From: Mycoplasmatota bacterium
Lineage (GTDB): Bacteria > Bacillota_I > Bacilli_A > Izemoplasmatales > Izemoplasmataceae
Assembly: GCA_030641535.1 (NCBI GenBank)
Contig: DAOWHG010000043.1
Location: 1-9,578, forward strand
Length of the DNA stretch: 9,578 bases
Reading direction: 5' to 3'
Shown: positions 1 to 5,406 of the stretch, piece after piece
Layout: each line of letters starts with the position of its first letter
Numbering within the stretch: the stretch's first letter is position 1
Position numbers and translations under genes: made by a program
The notes under the pieces: model-generated
What the model saw: only the letters and a program-made list of their open reading frames with translations
Database searches by the model: none
Told to the model about the DNA's origin: nothing

Positions 1-137
1 ATAACTCCGAGATAAAACAAGGTATCTATTAATGCAAACTCCGTTCCTCTAAATGATTCGCGAATTACGAAATACAAAAAAGTATTTATGATAAATGGGA
101 ATACTATCCTAATTCCTAAAAATATCTTTCTTAACAT
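1..137 (-). CDS. Hypothetical membrane protein, N-terminal part (cut by left edge)
   Basis: An open frame starts with ATG at 137 and runs without a stop to the window edge, giving 45 residues. A strong ribosome site (AAGGAGGG, about 143-150) lies 5 bases upstream. The protein begins MLRKIFLGIRIVFPF and continues with a hydrophobic stretch (about residues 5-25) preceded by basic residues, which looks like a signal anchor or first membrane segment. It starts about 41 bases after the stop of the YwaF-type gene on the same strand with no terminator between, so it is probably the third gene of the ruvA operon. I do not recognise the family from this fragment. The start is well supported; the function is unknown. 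Confidence 0.6.
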   Translation of the reverse strand, partial: MLRKIFLGIRIVFPFIINTFLYFVIRESFRGTEFALIDTLFYLGV

Positions 138-178
138 AGAATCCCTCCTTAATATTACTACTCTACATTTCTAATCCT

Positions 179-901
179 CTATTTTTTTGCTTTTATTTTA
201 TTATATATAGCAACTGGTGAATACCATAAAGCCATTCCTGCCATTGAAAGCAAGATACAACCAATTAGGTATAAGGGATAACTTGGATTTGCGAATATCA
301 CAAATGGTGTATCCCCAGGTTCTAGTAAATACATAAAGTTTGTTCCGAATATTAAGTTCACTGGAACAATAAAGACGAGAACTATTGCTAGTAATAAAAG
401 AAAACTTTTTTTAAATGATTTAAATGTTGGTACATAGTCATGAACAAACATCATATACATATACATAAAGAAGAATATCATATGTAAGAACAAGAAGTTA
501 TAGTATCTAAAATTATCTGGTCCATATAAGATATCAGGAAATACGACACTAAGTACTCCACCAATTGCCCAGAAATAACCAATTTCAAAGACTTTCCAGT
601 TTTTTGTAAACATTATATAAATTCCTAAATACATACTAAAAGCACAAACTCCGATAGGTAAATTATGTTGAATTGTCCAATTACCATTTAAGATAATCCA
701 AAGATGTAAAGATAGTTCAGAGATAATGCCTAGAGTTCCTAAGGTATATCTAATTCTTTTGTCATACCCCGATGCCTTTATCTTGTCTTTTAACAAATAG
801 ATAACAATTACACCTGTAACAACTAAAAATAGTGGTATCCAGTGATATATTCCCCAGGTAACAAATTCAATTCCTACGGTATCTCCAAAAAATCCAGTCA
901 T
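179..901 (-). CDS. YwaF/TIGR02206-type integral membrane protein
   Basis: A 240-residue, very hydrophobic protein with roughly six to seven membrane segments (about 18-37, 55-71, 83-98, 106-121, 135-153, 167-187 and 207-228). The pattern ELSLHLWIILNG (62-73), then a Pro/Cys/Ser-Met stretch (LPIGVCAFSMYLG, 81-93) and FEIGYFWAIGG (105-115), matches the conserved core of the TIGR02206/YwaF family of Firmicutes and Mollicutes. That family has no established function that I know of. The start has AAGGAGG seven bases upstream. The gene begins 12 bases after the ruvA stop, so it is almost certainly cotranscribed with ruvA, in the place where ruvB would normally be. The link to ruvA is positional only; nothing in the protein suggests a DNA role. 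Confidence 0.8.
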   Translation of the reverse strand: MTGFFGDTVGIEFVTWGIYHWIPLFLVVTGVIVIYLLKDKIKASGYDKRIRYTLGTLGIISELSLHLWIILNGNWTIQHNLPIGVCAFSMYLGIYIMFTKNWKVFEIGYFWAIGGVLSVVFPDILYGPDNFRYYNFLFLHMIFFFMYMYMMFVHDYVPTFKSFKKSFLLLLAIVLVFIVPVNLIFGTNFMYLLEPGDTPFVIFANPSYPLYLIGCILLSMAGMALWYSPVAIYNKIKAKK

Positions 902-913
902 AATGATGCCTCC

Positions 914-1471
914 TTATTTGAGCATATGTGCTAATGCTTCCTTAAGTAATACATTAGTTTGTTTAGATCCATCTAATCCTTTTACAGCTTTAATGATTTC
1001 TTTTGTTTTATATCCTAAAGACTTAAGTGCCTCTTCAACTTCTTTTATATTAGTAGATGAACTACGAGCTTCTTCAGTTAAATCAATTTTTCCTTTAAGA
1101 TCTAAGATGATTTGTTGACTTGCTTTTGGTCCAATCCCTGGGAACTTACTTAAGAATTTTGCATCCCCTCGTTCAATTGCTCCAACAACATCATCAACAT
1201 TACCACTAGCTAAAATAGCAATCGCGCTTTTAGGTCCAATTCCTTTAACACTTAAAAGTTTAATGAATAAGCCTTTTTCATCATATGATTTAAATCCATA
1301 TAAACGAATTGCATCCTCTCTAACATAATGATGAATAAATACTTTTATTATTTCATCCTTTTTAAAGTTATATGGATTTGGTGTTATTACTTCATACCCA
1401 ATATTTCCAACATCGACTGTAATCTTATTAGGCTTTATTTCTGTTATTTTTCCATTTAAGTAACTATACAT
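914..1471 (-). CDS. ruvA: Holliday junction branch migration complex subunit RuvA
   Basis: RuvA binds four-way DNA junctions as a tetramer or octamer and recruits the RuvB motor for branch migration. From the chosen start the protein has 185 residues, slightly short of the usual 190-205. It shows the N-terminal OB-fold (MYSYLNGKIT..., with VGNIGYEV at 21-28), two helix-hairpin-helix motifs (VKGIGPKSA at 75-83 and FPGIGPKAS at 110-118), an acidic/serine linker around 131-145, and a C-terminal RuvB-contact domain (about 143-185, with EALKSLGYK). The frame is open to an ATG at 1486. I prefer the ATG at 1471, because GGAG at 1481-1484 lies nine bases upstream of it and families usually start MY.Y; nothing resembling a ribosome site precedes 1486. 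ruvB does not follow; a YwaF-type gene does. Confidence 0.95.
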   Translation of the reverse strand: MYSYLNGKITEIKPNKITVDVGNIGYEVITPNPYNFKKDEIIKVFIHHYVREDAIRLYGFKSYDEKGLFIKLLSVKGIGPKSAIAILASGNVDDVVGAIERGDAKFLSKFPGIGPKASQQIILDLKGKIDLTEEARSSSTNIKEVEEALKSLGYKTKEIIKAVKGLDGSKQTNVLLKEALAHMLK

Positions 1472-1491
1472 ATTATCACGCTCCATATATT

Positions 1492-1519
1492 ATTATATCA
1501 TAATTTTATTAAGTTGATA
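1492..1519 (-). promoter_or_regulatory. Probable ruvA promoter (extended -10)
   Basis: On the minus strand a perfect TATAAT lies at 1497-1492, preceded by TG one base upstream (TGATATAAT), an extended -10. A weak -35 (TATCAA, 1519-1514) sits 16 bases upstream. Transcription would start near 1485, just before the GGAG ribosome site, giving a leader of only about 14 bases. It lies after the obg terminator, so ruvA should be a separate unit. Confidence 0.6.
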
Positions 1520-1529
1520 TTGATAAATA

Positions 1530-1546
1530 AGTTCGCATAGCGAACT
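1530..1546. repeat. Interrupted palindrome upstream of ruvA promoter
   Basis: AGTTCGC (1530-1536), three bases, GCGAACT (1540-1546): perfect 7-base arms, about 10 bases upstream of the ruvA -35 and just after the obg terminator. It has no T-run on either strand, so it is not an obvious terminator; an operator is possible. A related palindrome, AGTTCG-N5-CGAACT, lies within valS at 8308-8324. Confidence 0.5.
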
Positions 1547-1550
1547 ATAA

Positions 1551-1578
1551 TAAAAAGTAGACTAGTTTCCTAGTCTAC
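1551..1578 (-). terminator. Intrinsic terminator of the obg operon
   Basis: On the minus strand GTAGACTAG (1578-1570), loop GAAA, CTAGTCTAC (1565-1557), then TTTTTA. The 9-bp perfect stem contains the last codons and TAG stop of obg, so the gene and terminator overlap. Confidence 0.92.
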
Positions 1579-2853
1579 AAATTCAAATTCATATTCAAAT
1601 ATTCGAACAGTGTCACCATTTTTAACACCTTTATCTCTTAACTCTTTATCAATTCCCAGACTTCTTAATATTCTTGCGAATCTTTTAATTGATTGATCTT
1701 TAGAAAAATCTGTCATTAAGAAAATCTTTTTAAGTCTTTCTCCAGTTAAATCGTATACTCCATCATCACCAAGTTTTATTTCAAAGAGAGTTTCTTCTCT
1801 AGTGAATGTATATTCAACGATGTCTTCGTAGTCACCTTCTTCATACAATTCAAAACTATCTGTTTTGTCTAATAAGTCAGCTGTTTTATAAACTAGTTCT
1901 TGAATGTTTAATTTAGTAGCTGCGCTGATTGGAATTATCGTGTAGTCTTCTTGTAGTTGTTCTTTAAATAGTTCAAGTTGAACTTCAGCATCAGGTAAAT
2001 CCATCTTATTAGCGACAATGATTTGTGGTCTAGCTAGTAAATTATATTTATATGTTCTAAGTTCATTATTAATAACAGTATAATCTTCAAAAGGATCTCG
2101 TCCTTCACTACCTGACATATCAATAACATGCAAGATTACTTTTGTTCTTTCAATGTGTCTTAAGAACTGAAGACCTAAGCCTTGTCCAAGGCTAGCACCT
2201 TCAATAAGTCCTGGTAAATCAGCCATTACAAAACTTCGTCCCTCTTCAACTCTTACAACTCCTAAATTAGGAACTAAAGTAGTGAAATGGTAAGCTGCAA
2301 TTTTTGGTCTTGAGTTAGATACAATACTTATAATTGTTGACTTACCAACTGAAGGTAATCCTACAAGCCCCACATCCGCAAGCACTTTAAGTTCAATACG
2401 AACGCTTTTCATTATTCCTGGTTCGCCTTTTTCAGCGATTTCAGGAGCAGTATTACGTGAACTAGCAAATTTTACATTACCGCGTCCACCGCGTCCACCT
2501 AAACAAACAATAACTTGTTGTTTATGGTTTGTTATATCTCCATATACTTTACTTGTTTTATCATCATAAATAGTTGTACCGATAGGTACTTTTATGATTT
2601 TATCTTTACCATTTGCGCCATCCATTTTTTTAGGTTTCCCGTTTTCTCCTGGAGGAGCACTAATTATTTTATTATACCGTAAATCAACTAAGGTAGAAAG
2701 ACCCTCTTGGCCCTCAAAAATGATACTCCCACCTTTTCCACCATCGCCTCCAGCAGGTCCTCCCATAGGAACATACTTTTCACGACGGAAAGCGACAATA
2801 CCGTCTCCACCTTTTCCTGATTCAACTTTTATTTTTACTAAATCTACAAACAT
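1570..2853 (-). CDS. obg: GTPase ObgE/CgtA, ribosome assembly and stress GTPase
   Basis: Obg is an essential GTPase acting in late assembly of the 50S subunit and in stress signalling. The 427-residue protein (B. subtilis Obg is 428) has all three domains: a glycine-rich Obg fold (1-158, with ESGKGGDGIVAFRREK at 11-26), the G domain (G1 GLPSVGKS 165-172, G2 TTLVPN 191-196, G3 DLPG 212-215, G4 NKMD 282-285, G5 SAA 310-312), and the C-terminal OCT domain (about 344-424). The frame is open to an ATG at 2883, but the ATG at 2853 has TAGGAGGT six bases upstream and gives the standard MFVDLVKI start. Its ribosome site overlaps the stop of the upstream kinase gene, so translation is likely coupled. 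It is the last gene of a four-gene operon and ends inside its terminator. Confidence 0.97.
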   Translation of the reverse strand: MFVDLVKIKVESGKGGDGIVAFRREKYVPMGGPAGGDGGKGGSIIFEGQEGLSTLVDLRYNKIISAPPGENGKPKKMDGANGKDKIIKVPIGTTIYDDKTSKVYGDITNHKQQVIVCLGGRGGRGNVKFASSRNTAPEIAEKGEPGIMKSVRIELKVLADVGLVGLPSVGKSTIISIVSNSRPKIAAYHFTTLVPNLGVVRVEEGRSFVMADLPGLIEGASLGQGLGLQFLRHIERTKVILHVIDMSGSEGRDPFEDYTVINNELRTYKYNLLARPQIIVANKMDLPDAEVQLELFKEQLQEDYTIIPISAATKLNIQELVYKTADLLDKTDSFELYEEGDYEDIVEYTFTREETLFEIKLGDDGVYDLTGERLKKIFLMTDFSKDQSIKRFARILRSLGIDKELRDKGVKNGDTVRIFEYEFEFVD

Positions 2854-2864
2854 ATTTTTACCTC

Positions 2865-3377
2865 CTATAAGGCATTTAACCAATCATGAATTTCTAATCT
2901 TGATTTAAAAATTAATACTTGTTTTTTACCTCTATATTTATTTATTATTGCTTTTAAAAACTTTGCTCTTTTATCATAAAAAGCAACATATTGAAGAAAT
3001 ACTTGATCAATTCCTTCAATGCATCCCTCTGCCATATCTGAACGAGAACGATGTTTAAACTTAGCTGCTCTTTCATGAATTCCTTTTAAAGCTACTTGAG
3101 TACCAAAATCTAGAAAGATAATAGTATCTGCCAAATCTAATCGATACTGGAAATGTTTATTATTTGTATAATTACCATCAATTACCCATTCCCTATTTTT
3201 CTTAAAAAAGTTTCTCATATAAATATCAAAATCTATCTTATTTATATTATCCCAATTCTTTTTCCAATATATTGAATCTAAGTGTAGTATCTGAAGTCCT
3301 AACTTTTCTCCAAGTATCCTTCCAACAGTTGTTTTACCTGTACCACTGGGCCCAAGTACAATCACTCTATTCATCAT
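2865..3377 (-). CDS. FlaR-like P-loop kinase/ATPase (topology-modulation protein family)
   Basis: A 170-residue P-loop protein of the adenylate-kinase-like fold. Walker A is GPSGTGKT (9-16). HLDSIYWKKNW (32-42) and WVIDGNY (64-70) are typical of proteins annotated as FlaR-related topology modulation proteins, a family whose true substrate is not established. A lid-like basic segment follows (HERAAKFKHRSRSD, 101-114). The DNA topology name is historical; a small-molecule kinase is equally plausible. The ATG at 3377 overlaps the TGA of the upstream DsrE-family gene by four bases (ATGA), so translation is probably coupled; a second ATG follows immediately at 3374. Only 11 bases separate its stop from the obg start. 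Confidence 0.82.
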   Translation of the reverse strand: MMNRVIVLGPSGTGKTTVGRILGEKLGLQILHLDSIYWKKNWDNINKIDFDIYMRNFFKKNREWVIDGNYTNNKHFQYRLDLADTIIFLDFGTQVALKGIHERAAKFKHRSRSDMAEGCIEGIDQVFLQYVAFYDKRAKFLKAIINKYRGKKQVLIFKSRLEIHDWLNAL

Positions 3378-3712
3378 ATAGTAATTACTTCAGTTTCTGG
3401 GTCTTTCATCCTATCACTTAAGAATACTCCCGTGTACATTACTTTTACACCTAAACTTTCAAGTAAAGTAGTAGCCCCTACATTATCAGCACACATTTTG
3501 CATGCAAAGACACTCACTTCATTCTTCACTAAATTCTTAACTCGTTGTTGAGTGACAGTATCGTTTAATATGATTTCTTGTGATGCTCCCCATATCAGTA
3601 ATTCCACACTATCAAACCATTCATGTTTTAAAGAGTTATAAACGTAAGGTATTACAAAATTATGAATATCAATTTCGTTATTTGTTTTCCAGACAACTAG
3701 TAGTTTTTTCAT
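3374..3712 (-). CDS. DsrE-family protein with CxxC motif
   Basis: A 112-residue cytosolic protein of the DsrE-like fold. It has an N-terminal beta strand (KKLLVVWKT), a central WGASQ segment (41-45) of the kind that follows the second strand in this family, and a conserved cysteine region, CKMCADNVG (71-79), giving Cys71 and Cys74. Relatives include sulfur-transfer subunits (DsrE, TusD) and many uncharacterised proteins, so a persulfide or redox role is possible but unproven. The lone short form with CxxC is unlike TusBCD complexes, and no partner tus genes are nearby. The start has GGAGG upstream, inside the end of the GNAT gene whose stop is two bases away. The stop is TGA. Confidence 0.85.
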   Translation of the reverse strand: MKKLLVVWKTNNEIDIHNFVIPYVYNSLKHEWFDSVELLIWGASQEIILNDTVTQQRVKNLVKNEVSVFACKMCADNVGATTLLESLGVKVMYTGVFLSDRMKDPETEVITI

Positions 3713-3714
3713 AT

Positions 3715-4203
3715 TTATTCCTCCAAGACAAGTTCATAAGCTAAACGGTCAATTATTTCTAAATATTCAAGCTCAATAAATCCGTTTTTCTTCAAGAAAT
3801 TGCGCATTTTATAGTTTTCTAAATGAGTATCTATTTTAATTGATTCATATTTTCCTTTAACACCAATTTTAATTGCTTCAGCCAATAAAATACTAGCAAC
3901 ACCTTTTTTTCTTACCTTAGGGTGAACTAACATTCTATGTATTACAATACTTTTTTCTTTAATCCATGAGCTAATTGTTTTATAAGGCGGATCATTTTCA
4001 GGAAGAATAGTTATAGTTCCTATTATAATATCGTTATCTCTATATATAATAAGAGCATTACTATCAATATCCTTTTTAAAGTCATCATAAGAGGGATAAC
4101 CTTTTTCCCATTGAGGGATGTTCGATTCTTCCATATCCTTTATTACTAAATTAGCTAAATTATCAATCTCGTATAAATCCTTATAAGTAGCGAACATTAA
4201 CAT
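3715..4203 (-). CDS. GNAT-family N-acetyltransferase
   Basis: A 162-residue GNAT-fold enzyme, expected to transfer an acetyl group from acetyl-CoA to an amine. Visible parts are QWEKGYPSYDDF (31-42), common in Firmicutes GNATs of this size, the beta4/motif A region HRMLVHPKVRKKGVAS (89-104) with the CoA-pyrophosphate loop RKKGVA (98-103), and a C-terminal segment (IKIDTHLENYKMRNFLKKNGF, split at about 123-142) typical of motif B. The substrate cannot be deduced. The frame could extend to GTG at 4212, but GAGGTG lies six bases before the ATG at 4203, so I choose that start. It is the first gene of the operon ending with obg and has a good promoter just upstream. Confidence 0.9.
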   Translation of the reverse strand: MLMFATYKDLYEIDNLANLVIKDMEESNIPQWEKGYPSYDDFKKDIDSNALIIYRDNDIIIGTITILPENDPPYKTISSWIKEKSIVIHRMLVHPKVRKKGVASILLAEAIKIGVKGKYESIKIDTHLENYKMRNFLKKNGFIELEYLEIIDRLAYELVLEE

Positions 4204-4232
4204 AATAATCACCTCATATATTGTCTATATAC

Positions 4233-4261
4233 ATTATAGCGTTTTTCAAAAAAAATGGCAA
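4233..4261 (-). promoter_or_regulatory. Promoter of the GNAT-dsrE-kinase-obg operon
   Basis: On the minus strand, -35 TTGCCA (4261-4256; five of six consensus bases), 17-base spacer, -10 TATAAT (4238-4233). The -35 lies in the 3' arm and T-run junction of the rpmA terminator, so the two elements physically overlap. Transcription should start near 4226, leaving a short leader with GAGGTG before the GNAT start. Confidence 0.75.
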
Positions 4262-4280
4262 ATCACAAAAGTGATTTGCC
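4248..4280 (-). terminator. Intrinsic terminator of rplU-rpmA
   Basis: Minus strand GGCAAATCAC (4280-4271), loop TTTT, GTGATTTGCC (4266-4257), A, then eight T (4255-4248). The perfect 10-bp stem starts seven bases after the rpmA stop. It separates the ribosomal protein unit from the operon downstream. Confidence 0.95.
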
Positions 4281-4286
4281 AACTAA

Positions 4287-4571
4287 TTATACTGGGTATA
4301 CTGAAGCTTGTTTTCTATCTTTTCCGCGTCTTTCGTATTTCACAATTCCATCAAGTTTACTATATAATGTATCGTCTCCGCCGATACCTACATTGTTTCC
4401 TGGATGTACTTTTGTTCCTCTTTGACGATAAATGATAGAACCAGCTGTACAGAATTGACCATCTGATAATTTAGCTCCAAGTCTCTTAGATTCTGAATCA
4501 CGTCCGTTTTTCGTAGATCCAACACCTTTTTTAGAAGCCATACATTGTAAGACATTAATTTCTATTAACAT
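4287..4571 (-). CDS. rpmA: 50S ribosomal protein L27 with N-terminal extension
   Basis: L27 sits near the peptidyl transferase centre of the large subunit. The 94-residue protein carries the standard core ASKKGVGSTKNGRDS... through DGIVKYERRGKDRKQASVYPV. Before it is an 11-residue extension, MLIEINVLQCM. In Firmicutes such extensions (e.g. MLRLDLQFF in Bacillus) are cut off by the protease Prp (YsxB) between the last aromatic residue and the Ala of ASKK. Here the LQ is kept but FF is replaced by Cys-Met. The start at 4571 has GGAGGTG seven to eight bases upstream; the internal ATG at 4541, directly before ASKK, has no ribosome site, so the extension is probably translated. The gene follows rplU after 26 bases, with no ysxB/prp between. 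Confidence 0.96.
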   Translation of the reverse strand: MLIEINVLQCMASKKGVGSTKNGRDSESKRLGAKLSDGQFCTAGSIIYRQRGTKVHPGNNVGIGGDDTLYSKLDGIVKYERRGKDRKQASVYPV

Positions 4572-4597
4572 TTAAGTCACCTCCGATATTTTTTATT

Positions 4598-4906
4598 CTA
4601 ACCATTTATTTTTGTAACTGTTAGTTTTGTGTAAGATTGTCTGTGTCCTTGTTTACGACGATATTTCTTTTTAGGTTTGTATTTAAATATAACAATTTTT
4701 TTTTGTTTACCGTGTTTTTCAACTACTGCGTCTACTGTAACACCGTCAACATATGGATTCCCGATTTGTAAAGATTCTCCACCAACCATTAATACTTTGT
4801 CGAATGTGAAGTTTTCTCCTTCATTTACATCAAGTTTTTCAACGTAAATTACTTTTCCTTCAGAAACTCTAACTTGTTTTCCACCTGTTTCGATTACTGC
4901 GTACAT
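4598..4906 (-). CDS. rplU: 50S ribosomal protein L21
   Basis: L21 binds 23S rRNA in the large subunit. The 102-residue protein begins MYAVIETGGKQ and ends with the family signature KYKPKKKYRRKQGHRQSYT near 81-99, the usual length for Firmicutes L21. The frame is open to an ATG at 4921, but that codon lies within the ribosome site itself; AGGAGGTG (4918-4911) sits four bases before the ATG at 4906, giving the standard start. It is the first gene of the rplU-rpmA unit, with a near-consensus promoter and a structured leader that probably regulates it. Confidence 0.97.
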   Translation of the reverse strand: MYAVIETGGKQVRVSEGKVIYVEKLDVNEGENFTFDKVLMVGGESLQIGNPYVDGVTVDAVVEKHGKQKKIVIFKYKPKKKYRRKQGHRQSYTKLTVTKING

Positions 4907-4996
4907 AAAGCACCTCCTCATTATTTTAGTTAAGACTCGCCATTAAGGTGCAAATTTGCTTTTACCTTTTCTGTGCGGTATGCCGTTATTCAGCGT
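4907..4996 (-). promoter_or_regulatory. Candidate L21 leader (autoregulatory 5' UTR of rplU)
   Basis: About 90 bases of leader run from the predicted transcription start to the rplU ATG. On the minus strand possible stems are CGCT (4995-4992) with GGCG (4941-4938) enclosing a small CGG/CCG hairpin, and AAGGT (4968-4964) with ACCTT (4949-4945) enclosing the palindrome GCAAATTTGC (4950-4959). The segment GCACCT (4951-4946) is also complementary to AGGTGC (4915-4910) at the ribosome site, so two exclusive folds are possible. Position and size fit the L21 leader known upstream of Firmicutes rplU, but I matched it by location and pairing, not by a covariance model. Confidence 0.55.
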
Positions 4997-5000
4997 TAAA

Positions 5001-5029
5001 ATAATACCAAACAATCATGAATTTGTCAA
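5001..5029 (-). promoter_or_regulatory. Promoter of rplU-rpmA
   Basis: Minus strand: perfect -35 TTGACA (5029-5024), 17-base spacer, -10 TATTAT (5006-5001; five of six). Expected start near 4997-4994. It is the best vegetative-sigma promoter in the window, as expected for a ribosomal protein operon. Confidence 0.88.
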
Positions 5030-5118
5030 TGATTTTTACGTGTTATTATTGAAAGCCATATTAATTATACTTAATTTATTAATAAATACAAGGAAAATGT
5101 TAGAATAACACTTATTTA

Positions 5119-5149
5119 TTGCTTTTTTCATATATAAATATGTTATAAT
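5119..5149 (+). promoter_or_regulatory. Promoter of the small membrane-protein pair
   Basis: Plus strand: TATAAT at 5144-5149 preceded by TGT, an extended -10 (TGTTATAAT). A partial -35, TTGCTT (5119-5124), lies 19 bases upstream. Expected start near 5156. It is divergent from the rplU promoter; about 90 bases of very AT-rich DNA separate the two. Confidence 0.65.
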
Positions 5150-5190
5150 TACATTTGAGATTTTATTTTGTTTGAGAGAGGATGATTACG

Positions 5191-5373
5191 ATGTGTTGTA
5201 GTAATAGAAATTATATAGTACCAATTATTGGTTTATTCATTATGATTATTGTTGCATTTATGGGGATTGATGTACAAAGTGCAGATTTACCTAGACTATA
5301 TATGTTCTTTGCACTTGGTGCTGTAATGTTTATTGCAGGATATATAGGAGTTAGTATTAAAAGCTTAAAATAA
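5191..5373 (+). CDS. Small two-helix membrane protein, unknown function
   Basis: A 60-residue protein with two hydrophobic segments (about 9-25 and 36-55) joined by a short loop, GIDVQSADLPR, that carries two Asp. The N terminus starts MCCSNRN, with two adjacent cysteines but no lipobox. The C terminus ends SIKSLK. An ATG at 5182 abuts the purine-rich GAGAGAGG, leaving no spacing, whereas the ATG at 5191 has it nine bases upstream; I choose 5191. It has its own extended -10 promoter and is followed after 33 bases by another membrane-protein gene, so the two form a unit. I do not recognise the family. Residue pattern and signals argue that it is a real gene. Confidence 0.75.
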   Translation: MCCSNRNYIVPIIGLFIMIIVAFMGIDVQSADLPRLYMFFALGAVMFIAGYIGVSIKSLK

Positions 5374-5406
5374 TCTTATTACAATAATTTGAAGGAGATG
5401 TAATTT

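Noticed and set aside
1472..1486. Longer RuvA starting MERDNMYSY at 1486
   Set aside because: No ribosome site precedes it; GGAG, which forms part of its own first codons, is placed correctly for the ATG at 1471, and the family starts MY.Y.
1530..1546. SOS (LexA/DinR) box upstream of ruvA
   Set aside because: The Gram-positive site is CGAAC-N4-GTTCG; here the half sites are in the opposite order, so it does not match.
2854..2883. Longer Obg starting MVKCLIGGKN at 2883
   Set aside because: It would overlap the kinase gene and its extra codons contain the strong TAGGAGGT ribosome site for the ATG at 2853, which gives the standard MFVD start.
2594..2908. Plus-strand open frame opposite obg (104 codons)
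   Set aside because: It is antisense to the glycine-rich Obg fold; the Pro/Ser-rich translation is the usual mirror of Gly codons.
4907..4921. L21 starting MRRCF at 4921
   Set aside because: The extra codons are the Shine-Dalgarno sequence itself; MYAVIETGG at 4906 is the family start.
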